NCBI GenBank assembly: GCA_017992475.1
Contig: JAGOOO010000001.1
Coordinates: forward strand, 62,001-126,000
Direction of reading: 5' to 3'
Source of the DNA: Caldisericia bacterium
GTDB taxonomy: Bacteria > Caldisericota > Caldisericia > JAAYUI01
Length of the DNA stretch: 64,000 nt
This document shows, in pieces, positions 58,019 to 64,000 of the stretch. The notes under the pieces were generated by a model that was given only the letters and a program-made list of their open reading frames with translations, did not search any database and was not told the DNA's origin. Numbering within the stretch: position 1 is the stretch's first letter; the number at the start of each line of letters is the position of its first letter. The position numbers and the translations under genes are program-made.

Positions 58019-58686
58019 TGTATATGATTATTGTTGGTGGAGGGAAAGTAGGCTCCAATCTTGCAAAAATTCTCATTGCACACAAACACCAGGTTGCCAT
58101 CATAGAGGCCGATGAAGACCACTGTAGAAAAGTTGCCCAGTCAACGAGTGCTCTTGTAATTCGCGGTGACGGAACAGAAATAAAATACCTGGAAGAAGCA
58201 AATTCTGGAGCAGCAGATATTCTTGTTGCAGTGACCGGTTCCGATGAGGACAACCTCGTTGCCTGCCAGCTTGCGAAGGCAGCTTTTGGAATCAAAAAAG
58301 TCATCGCAAGGGTAAACAACCCATTGAATGACCCCGTGTTCCAGGCACTCAAGATTGATGTCATATTTGACAGCACACTCATCCTGGCGAAACTCATTCA
58401 CGAGGGGCTTGGTATTCAAGACCTCATCAACCTTACTCCCATTGCAAAAGGCAAACTGAGGGTCCTCGAAACAACCATATGCAACCGCCAGATTGAAGAT
58501 ATACCACTCATTGAACTTGGGTTGATAAAAAAAGGTATCCTTGTAGTCTCAGTAGTAAGGGGTGACGAAGTTTTCATACCCCATGGTGCAACAAAGCTGA
58601 AAGCTGGTGACCAAATCACTGTTGTTCTTTCACCAGAAGCAGAACCAGAATTGACGGAGATCCTTACAACATGCAAGGCGGATTGA
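58018..58686 (+). CDS. TrkA-family potassium uptake regulator, second copy
   Basis: Second RCK subunit, 222 residues, with the Rossmann motif IIVGGGKVGSNLAK and acidic IIEADED. The C-terminal TrkA-C domain ends in a beta-rich segment (GATKLKAGDQITVVL). Two ATGs precede it (58015 and 58018); the second has better spacing from GGGAGG. It overlaps the first trkA gene and the small membrane ORF that follows. The two proteins probably form a hetero-octameric gating ring under TrkH. Confidence 0.9.
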   Translation: MYMIIVGGGKVGSNLAKILIAHKHQVAIIEADEDHCRKVAQSTSALVIRGDGTEIKYLEEANSGAADILVAVTGSDEDNLVACQLAKAAFGIKKVIARVNNPLNDPVFQALKIDVIFDSTLILAKLIHEGLGIQDLINLTPIAKGKLRVLETTICNRQIEDIPLIELGLIKKGILVVSVVRGDEVFIPHGATKLKAGDQITVVLSPEAEPELTEILTTCKAD

Positions 58687-58847
58687 TATTTGAAAGTAAT
58701 GGTCAAACCCACAAAATCATCAGGCAAAAACGCAGAAATGTCTTCAAAGAAATAGTGGGCGGCTTTTCTGCGGAATTTCTGTTTGCAACATTATTAATGC
58801 TCTGGCTGGTGGCACTGGCGGCGTTTTTCTTTTTCTTGGTGAAATAA
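58671..58847 (+). CDS. 58-residue single-pass membrane protein in the trk operon
   Basis: Small ORF from ATG 58671 to TAA 58847. The N-terminal half is basic (HKIIRQKRRNVFKEI) and the C-terminal half is a membrane helix (FLFATLLMLWLVALAAFFFF) ending LVK. It overlaps the second trkA by 16 nt and stops 1 nt before the trkH ATG, filling the gap exactly. GGAG lies about 11 nt upstream of the ATG. I do not recognise a family. Operon position suggests a small accessory subunit of the potassium transporter. Confidence 0.65.
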   Translation: MQGGLIFESNGQTHKIIRQKRRNVFKEIVGGFSAEFLFATLLMLWLVALAAFFFFLVK

Positions 58848-58848
58848 C

Positions 58849-60369
58849 ATGATAAGAAAACTCACACTCATGGATTTCAAATCAATAATGTATTACACCG
58901 GCATGGTAATGCTTGGCGTTGCCATCACAATGTTTATTCCGCTCATCATTGCCCTGATCTACGGGGAATTTGACAGCGCAATTGATTTCGGGATAGGAAT
59001 TACAGCATCGGCCGTATTTGGTCTTGTCTGCACAAAGTATCTTAAATCAGACAAGCCTTCAAATCTCTTCCAGTCAATGGTTGTGGCGGCTTTCTCATGG
59101 CTTGTAGCTTGTGCTTTTTGCGCAATACCGTATTACCTTTCGGGTCACTATGGCTCTTTTCTTGATGCGTATTTTGATTTGATGTCAGGATTTACAACAA
59201 CTGGTCTTGTTCTAATAAAAGATGTTGATCATGCAAGCAACGCTCTCAATATGTGGCGACATTTGGTGACTTACATAGGCGGTCAGGGGATGGTTGTTCT
59301 GGCACTTAGCTTCTTAATCAGAAACACTGGTGGGGCTTACAAAATAATGGTTGGCGAAGGAAAAGACGAAGCCCTTGAGCCATCCATAAAGAAAACTTCC
59401 CAAAATATCTGGATCATATCGTTGGTCAGCCTTTTTGTTGGCACATTGCTCATAGCGATTGCAGGATATTATGATGGCCTTGCCTGGGACAGGAGCATAC
59501 TCCATGGCTCATGGCTTTTCATGTCTGCATGGAGCACCGGAGGATTCACACCAGGAACACAAAATCTCGCATTCTACCACTCCTATTTTGTTGAATATTT
59601 TATGGGGATTTTCATGATAATAGGTTCATTCAATTTTGCCCTGCACTATGCAGTATGGACGGGGAAAATCAGAGAACTCAGGAAAAACATAGAAATCGTG
59701 TCATTTGTGGTGACGCTTACAATCACCGCGGCCATGGTGGCTTGGGGTCTCAAGGAATCCGGCCTTTTCACAGGACTCAACGCTATCATCAGAAGAGGTT
59801 TATTTGTGGTCATCTCGGCCCATACCACAACAGGCCAGATGACTGTTTATGCCCTCCAGATGGTGCACAGCTGGCAGCCACTGGCCTACATGGGATTATG
59901 TATAGCCATGATGATTGGTGGCTCCGCAGCATCAACTGCCGGAGGTTTTAAAGGGATGAGAATGGGTCTTGTTTTCAAAGGCATCTTGTTTGAAATCAAA
60001 AAACTCATAATGCCTGAGTCTGCTGTTGTGAATATGACTTTCCACCATGTAAAAGACCAGGTTCTGGAATCTGGGGCTGTTAAATCAGCTGCCCTCATAA
60101 TAATTTGCTATTGTTTCATATATGCCTTGGGAACTGTTGTAGGTGTAGCTTATGGATATCCCATTGCGCAATCAGCTTTCGAGGCCATATCTGCCGGATC
60201 GAATACCGGCCTCACAATTGGAGTCACCTCTCCGTCAATGCCGGCCCTTCTCAAAATAACATACATCCTGTTAATGTGGCTTGGCAGACTTGAGTTCCTG
60301 TCCATTTTCGTGCTCATTGGAAGCGTCGGACTGGCGATTGGCCAGGCTTTCAAGGGAGGTAGAAAATGA
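58849..60369 (+). CDS. TrkH-family potassium uptake membrane subunit
   Basis: Ion-conducting subunit of the Trk system, 506 residues with four channel-like repeats. Filter-type glycine segments are visible, for example SGFTTTGLV (about residue 110), WSTGGFTPGTQN (about 224), SAASTAGGFKGM (about 363) and AGSNTGLTIGV (about 452). It imports K+, usually driven by Na+ or H+. The two RCK proteins and the small membrane ORF upstream complete the system. Confidence 0.93.
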   Translation: MIRKLTLMDFKSIMYYTGMVMLGVAITMFIPLIIALIYGEFDSAIDFGIGITASAVFGLVCTKYLKSDKPSNLFQSMVVAAFSWLVACAFCAIPYYLSGHYGSFLDAYFDLMSGFTTTGLVLIKDVDHASNALNMWRHLVTYIGGQGMVVLALSFLIRNTGGAYKIMVGEGKDEALEPSIKKTSQNIWIISLVSLFVGTLLIAIAGYYDGLAWDRSILHGSWLFMSAWSTGGFTPGTQNLAFYHSYFVEYFMGIFMIIGSFNFALHYAVWTGKIRELRKNIEIVSFVVTLTITAAMVAWGLKESGLFTGLNAIIRRGLFVVISAHTTTGQMTVYALQMVHSWQPLAYMGLCIAMMIGGSAASTAGGFKGMRMGLVFKGILFEIKKLIMPESAVVNMTFHHVKDQVLESGAVKSAALIIICYCFIYALGTVVGVAYGYPIAQSAFEAISAGSNTGLTIGVTSPSMPALLKITYILLMWLGRLEFLSIFVLIGSVGLAIGQAFKGGRK

Positions 60370-60917
60370 GGCGCTACATTGCGATATTGACTCTGGCAAT
60401 CATTGTTCTGGTGCCGCAAATAGCTTTCGCTTCTTCACCAGTCTATTCCCCAACGGATCTGATCACAAAAGCCCTTGAGCTTGACGGGAAAACCATCACT
60501 GTGCGTGGAGAAGCAATCACCGAGGCCCTGGAACGCAATAATGGCTACTCATGGGTAAATATATTTGACGGTTCTTCTGCAATAGGCATCTGGATGAAAA
60601 ACGACCTAAAGGACCAGATAAAAAATTATGGGACAAATCTTGTCAAAGGCGATATTGTAGAGATAACAGGCAAATTTTTCAGAAACGATCCAGAGGCAGA
60701 TGGAGAGCTTGATCTAAGGGCAGATTCACTGAAGATTGTGGAAAGTGGCTATCCTACGCCAGAAAAAATAAATCCATTAAAAGCTATCATTCTGGTGATA
60801 TTGTCTCTTGTTGCCCTGCTTCTTTTTGCCGACAACATATACAAAAACAAGAAAAAAACACAGGAGAAAAAAGAAGATTTCGAGATAGAAAATGCTATCC
60901 ACGAAGAACTGGAATAA
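60366..60917 (+). CDS. Exported OB-fold protein with C-terminal membrane anchor
   Basis: Protein of 183 residues. Signal peptide 1-22 (RRYIAILTLAIIVLVPQ, then AFAS). The middle (about 35-130) resembles an OB-fold of the bacterial BOF/nucleic-acid-type class (DGKTITVRGEAI, SWVNIFDGSSAIGIWM, VEITGKFF). A membrane helix at about 138-157 (AIILVILSLVALLLFADNIY) precedes a basic/acidic tail. It overlaps trkH by 4 nt, and its function in that operon is unknown. Confidence 0.7.
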   Translation: MRRYIAILTLAIIVLVPQIAFASSPVYSPTDLITKALELDGKTITVRGEAITEALERNNGYSWVNIFDGSSAIGIWMKNDLKDQIKNYGTNLVKGDIVEITGKFFRNDPEADGELDLRADSLKIVESGYPTPEKINPLKAIILVILSLVALLLFADNIYKNKKKTQEKKEDFEIENAIHEELE

Positions 60918-60918
60918 A

Positions 60919-61119
60919 TCATTCTTCTTCGATTGATTTCCTGATTCTCTGTGCGTCTTCTTCGGTTATCTTTCCTTCTTTTAGCGCTCTCTCAACATTT
61001 TCAAGTATTTCCTTGTTCTCTGGTTCTTCTTTTGGATTTCTCCTGCCATACCAGATAACAAATGCAAGCGCTACAGCAATTGGCACGATTATCAACGGTA
61101 ATATCCAGAGCATCATCAT
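60919..61119 (-). CDS. Small single-pass membrane protein with SHOCT-like tail
   Basis: Product of about 66 residues: membrane helix (LWILPLIIVPIAVALAFVIW) followed by a charged helical tail (ILENVERALKEGKITEEDAQRIR), reminiscent of SHOCT-type oligomerisation motifs. ATG 61119 is the first of three consecutive ATGs; no strong ribosome site. Ends 2 nt from the convergent OB-fold gene. Function unknown. Confidence 0.55.
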   Translation of the reverse strand: MMMLWILPLIIVPIAVALAFVIWYGRRNPKEEPENKEILENVERALKEGKITEEDAQRIRKSIEEE

Positions 61120-61188
61120 GACCAAATTAAAACGGACCCCGACCTTTTGGTCAAGGGCCCGTTGGAAATTCTTTCTTCTACTCTTGAA

Positions 61189-61659
61189 TCAGGCGACGTT
61201 CATCTGATCTTTTATCCAGGCAAACACGGCCCCAAAAACACCAAGGCCAATGATATAAAAAATTGTAAGAATAATCAGCCATATATCATTTCCAATGCCG
61301 AGACCCACTCCTGCCATTGCATGTCCGAACGGCGTAAAACCAAAATGAAGAAGAAGTCCAAAAATCAAATCAAGTATAAAAAACACCACACCATACAAGA
61401 TTCCCACCATGGCGCCCTTGTCCCAGCCTTTGCTTATGTCTTTCCAGCAATACATAAGCCCACCCCAAGTCAGAGCGGTCATAAACAGGGCAGAAAAAGC
61501 CGTACCAACATAGGACCCAAAAACACTAAACAATCTCGAAATAAGCATCAGTCCAAAACCAAGTATCAGGGCCTTTATGATATGAATGGTACCCTTTTTT
61601 ATATGAATGTCTGTTGTACCCTTGCTCATAAACTCTTCTTTCATTGTATCGACGTCCAT
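61189..61659 (-). CDS. Multi-pass membrane protein, member of a tandem pair
   Basis: Protein of 156 residues with about four membrane helices after a 20-residue polar N-terminus. ATG 61659 follows AGGAGG closely, the best start evidence in this region. It aligns by eye with the neighbour at 61810-62193: both share an II-AL-G pattern, a Y-x2-KD loop, a G-x2-G-x3-Y helix and a C-terminal FG-x4-WI-x2-Q ending. No family recognised. Confidence 0.7.
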   Translation of the reverse strand: MDVDTMKEEFMSKGTTDIHIKKGTIHIIKALILGFGLMLISRLFSVFGSYVGTAFSALFMTALTWGGLMYCWKDISKGWDKGAMVGILYGVVFFILDLIFGLLLHFGFTPFGHAMAGVGLGIGNDIWLIILTIFYIIGLGVFGAVFAWIKDQMNVA

Positions 61660-61755
61660 AAATTCCTCCTTATTCGGTTTGTATTGTTAAATAATATGGG
61701 AAATAACCCTGAACATAATTTACAAAGAATTTACAAGTATGGGCAATTTGATAAA

Positions 61756-61788
61756 AAAATGGGTCGCCATTTTTTGGCGACCCATTTT
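61756..61788 (-). terminator. Rho-independent terminator
   Basis: Perfect 13-bp stem (AAAATGGGTCGCC / GGCGACCCATTTT), 7-nt loop, followed on the minus strand by a run of seven T. It ends the transcript of the gene at 61810-62193; the AT-rich stem ends could also serve the opposite direction. Confidence 0.9.
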
Positions 61789-61809
61789 GTGCTTCTAGGA
61801 TATTTCGAA

Positions 61810-62193
61810 TTACTTCTGCTCGTTTATCCAGCCAAGCATTCCGCCGAAGAGTGCGATACCAACGAGATCGCCCCACCATCCTGGCCAGCCAAAGAACGCG
61901 CCATAATCGCCAGCAAATTTCATGAATGGGAAGGTCCCGCCCCAGTTAATGTAAGAGAAGATTATCGTTACGATAGCAAAAATTATCGCATAGATAAGGC
62001 CAGTGACAACACCATCTGCAAGTCCCTTAACATCCTTCATTGCATACACAAGGAGACCATAAATCCAGATGAACATGAGGAGTTTGTTTAAAAATTCGCC
62101 AATCCCCGGAATCTGTGCAAAAATCCAGCTCAAAACAATCCACCCGATAGAGATCAACAGTGCATAAATAATGTGCTTTACGTCAAATTTCAT
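61810..62193 (-). CDS. Multi-pass membrane protein, second member of the tandem pair
   Basis: Protein of 127 residues, about four membrane helices, Trp- and Gly-rich loop (FFGWPGWWGDLVG) near the C-terminus. ATG 62193 follows AGAGGAGG at 10-nt spacing. Paralogous to the next gene at 61189-61659 but shorter at the N-terminus. A strong terminator follows, so the two copies are separately transcribed. Function unknown. Confidence 0.7.
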   Translation of the reverse strand: MKFDVKHIIYALLISIGWIVLSWIFAQIPGIGEFLNKLLMFIWIYGLLVYAMKDVKGLADGVVTGLIYAIIFAIVTIIFSYINWGGTFPFMKFAGDYGAFFGWPGWWGDLVGIALFGGMLGWINEQK

Positions 62194-62373
62194 TTCAATA
62201 AACCTCCTCTTATTTTTATTTCAGAGCTTTCTACCCTGATACCACCTTTGATGTTCTTAACTTTCAAAAGGTTACACTTAATGATCACGTTGCCAAAAAA
62301 TACTTGAAATGATATTTGGCCATTGGGCCCCCAAAGAGGACTCATTTCAATAAAAGATATTAACCAACCTTGT

Positions 62374-62401
62374 TTGAGAAGGTCATTTAATGTTATATAA
62401 T
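62374..62401 (+). promoter_or_regulatory. Promoter of the lipoprotein gene, very short leader
   Basis: TTGAGA (62374-62379), 16-bp spacer, TATAAT (62396-62401). The ATG at 62415 is 13 nt after the -10 box, giving a leader of about 7 nt without a ribosome site. Confidence 0.65.
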
Positions 62402-62414
62402 TATCCGGGCTCAT

Positions 62415-63992
62415 ATGAAAAAAATCTCGACAGCGATACTACTTACAGCAATCTTTCTTGCAGGCTGTGTTGCTCCAGGCCAGGAAACACCCGTAAAACC
62501 GGCAACAAGCCCAAAAATCGCCACCAATGATTTCTTCCCGCTTGGTTGGTTCACCTCTCTTAGCAAAGATGAAATTGGCGGCCTTAAAGATGTTGGGGCC
62601 AATTTCGCCATTACCTATGTCCTCTCTGGAAGGCTAAAAAAAGAACTGCTCTCTGATGTACTTGATGAGGCCGAGAGAAAAAATATAAAAGTGCTCCTGG
62701 ATGTCACATCGGACTGGAAGTGGTTTGATGATGACATGCCAATACCTAACGATCCTATTGGCGACTGGAACTGGAGCCTGGACCACGCCTACTCGAAAAG
62801 GGCAAGCCACCACGGCGGATGGAACGACGAACTGAACAATCATGGTTTCGTCATGCCCGAAGCTGGTTACCCGGCAATGAATGTCCAGGACCACGACATG
62901 ATAGAACAGTGGGTCTATATACCATCAAAAAATGACGTGAAAGAATTGATGATCGAGTTTTACGCTTCAAAGAGTGGTCCATCATTCAGCTGGAACCACA
63001 GGGTATATTGGGGCGAAGATCTCATAAAAAGGGGCGACCCAAAAGATAAAGAAATTGTCAGCCCTTTCAGGGCCGGCGATCTCCCAAAAGAAAGAGATAA
63101 GTGGGTAAAGCTGACTTTCAGGGCCAATGACATCAATCTTGACGCCACGCTAGTTCGCGGCGTCAATTTCATCAATTACGGCTCACAGGTCTATTGGGAC
63201 CTGATGACCAGAAGGACCGGCAAAGAGCGCATACAAGAGAGGGTCAACTATCTAAAAGGCAAAAAAGCCCTTTTTGGCTGGTATCTTTGCGATGAGCCAG
63301 AGCTGAGGAATATTGACCCACCAAGGCTCAAAGAGATTTATGACCAGATAAAGGAAGTTGATCAGGAGCATATAATTGCCCCTGTCTTTCAGGATTGGAA
63401 GGTCATGGAGCAATACAGGGACTCATGTGATATCTTCTTCCTGGATTGTTACCCGGTGACAGTAAAAAGCAGGAGCATGGACTGGATGACCCAATGGGTA
63501 GTGGAAGGTGCAAGGGTCGCTGCAAAATATAAAAAACCGTTTGTTTTCGTGCCTCAGGGGTTTGGTGATGCGCCAGAATACCCACTATGGACAATGCCAA
63601 CAAAACACGAGCTCAGGTGGATGACCTGGACGCCCATTATCCTTGGCGCAAGAGGCGTCTGCTACTGGGCCTATTACAAAGCATCGAAAGAAATCGTTGA
63701 AGAATCGGGAAAGCTTTTCAAAGAGATTGGTTTGTACAAGGATTTTTTGACAAAAGGCACACCAGTGACCGGTCTTTCTTCAAGCATCACCTCAGACAGT
63801 GATTTTGATGGAAACCCCGACCTCATGTACAGCGCCTACGATTTTGCAGGGAGACGTCTCTTAATGGTTTCAAATGGGACATCAAGAAGGTTCGACAATG
63901 TGAAGTTGGTGGGGCCAGGATACGAGAAAGATTTTGATCTTGAGCCTTATGGGGTCAAGATAATCATGGAGAATTTGGAGGACAACAGATGA
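62415..63992 (+). CDS. Lipoprotein with glycoside-hydrolase-like TIM barrel
   Basis: Protein of 525 residues. The lipobox LAGC places the lipidated cysteine at residue 18, after a typical signal (KKISTAILLTAIF). The rest fits a TIM-barrel glycoside hydrolase or similar: PLGWFTSLSKDEI, VLLDVTSDWKWF, FGWYLCDEPEL near residue 293 (DEPE supplies candidate acidic residues), and DIFFLDCYPV near 339. An insert (about 105-230) looks like a beta-sandwich module. The exact GH family and substrate are not recognised. Confidence 0.75.
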   Translation: MKKISTAILLTAIFLAGCVAPGQETPVKPATSPKIATNDFFPLGWFTSLSKDEIGGLKDVGANFAITYVLSGRLKKELLSDVLDEAERKNIKVLLDVTSDWKWFDDDMPIPNDPIGDWNWSLDHAYSKRASHHGGWNDELNNHGFVMPEAGYPAMNVQDHDMIEQWVYIPSKNDVKELMIEFYASKSGPSFSWNHRVYWGEDLIKRGDPKDKEIVSPFRAGDLPKERDKWVKLTFRANDINLDATLVRGVNFINYGSQVYWDLMTRRTGKERIQERVNYLKGKKALFGWYLCDEPELRNIDPPRLKEIYDQIKEVDQEHIIAPVFQDWKVMEQYRDSCDIFFLDCYPVTVKSRSMDWMTQWVVEGARVAAKYKKPFVFVPQGFGDAPEYPLWTMPTKHELRWMTWTPIILGARGVCYWAYYKASKEIVEESGKLFKEIGLYKDFLTKGTPVTGLSSSITSDSDFDGNPDLMYSAYDFAGRRLLMVSNGTSRRFDNVKLVGPGYEKDFDLEPYGVKIIMENLEDNR

Positions 63993-64000
63993 CCAGGTGG
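63989..64000 (+). CDS. Possible start of the next gene, cut by window edge
   Basis: ATG 63989 overlaps the stop of the lipoprotein gene in the ATGA pattern common in this genome. Only four codons are visible (MTRW), so the product cannot be named. Confidence 0.3.

Noticed and set aside
61147-62091. 314-codon open frame on the plus strand
   Set aside because: Antisense to two membrane-protein genes with good ribosome sites and a terminator; composition is unlike a real protein.
62190-62414. 74-codon minus-strand frame between the membrane protein and the lipoprotein gene
   Set aside because: It covers the lipoprotein promoter, ends on the start of the next gene, and resembles no family; kept only as a remote possibility.

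Overview
This is a bacterial chromosome window of moderate-to-low GC. It uses the standard bacterial code except that one UGA is very probably read as selenocysteine. Peptidoglycan genes (alr, uppP), a lipoprotein, tRNA-Sec with SelB, an 11-subunit type complex I lacking NuoEFG, and Ras-like GTPase/Roadblock signalling genes suggest a free-living, probably anaerobic bacterium, perhaps from a poorly sampled phylum. I cannot place it more precisely from sequence alone.

Layout. (1) 1-15.7 kb, minus strand: a bioenergetic block, nuoABCDHIJKLMN, running 10 bp later into an F-type ATP synthase operon (atpZ-like, atpR/I-like, B, E, fused F-H, A, G, D). The window cuts atpD. (2) 15.9-39.2 kb, minus strand: one 23-kb run of 15 genes joined by 1-14 nt overlaps or a few bases (one longer overlap of 44 nt). 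In transcription order: radical SAM/SPASM, pheS, pheT, degenerate polX, mutS2, DUF4388, MglA-like GTPase, TPR/CofE-like, tldD, tldE, alr, a new selenoprotein, a nucleotidyltransferase, uppP, recG, and an ABC-F ATPase. (3) 39.3-44.6 kb, plus strand: two Roadblock genes, a pseudouridine synthase, tRNA-Met, a zinc-ribbon coiled-coil protein, RNase H and rho. (4) 44.6-50.6 kb, mixed strands: asparaginase and AlaX back to back, two small DUF proteins, tRNA-Asn, an orphan response regulator and an MFS transporter. (5) 50.6-60.9 kb, plus strand: hpf, DUF4330, secA, prfB (programmed frameshift), selB, selC, then trkA, trkA, an unreported 58-aa membrane protein, trkH and an OB-fold protein. (6) 60.9-64 kb: small membrane proteins including a diverged tandem pair, and a lipoprotein with a glycoside-hydrolase-like barrel.

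The main discovery is at 21664-23997. The gene looks truncated by a UGA after a signal peptide, but it reads through as an exported thioredoxin-like protein with a Sec-x-x-Cys motif. A SECIS-like hairpin lies just downstream of the UGA, and the Sec-decoding genes selB and selC are in the same window. Its true start restores the 4-nt overlap seen throughout the operon.

Other points of interest are a predicted Na+-binding c subunit, a b-delta fusion lacking the delta N-terminal domain, a PolX with lost polymerase aspartates, RF2-to-SelB translational overlap, and several promoters whose -10 box lies 7-13 nt from the start codon, suggesting leaderless mRNAs. No CRISPR array, insertion sequence, integrase or replication origin was seen. 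No gap between genes exceeds 300 bases.
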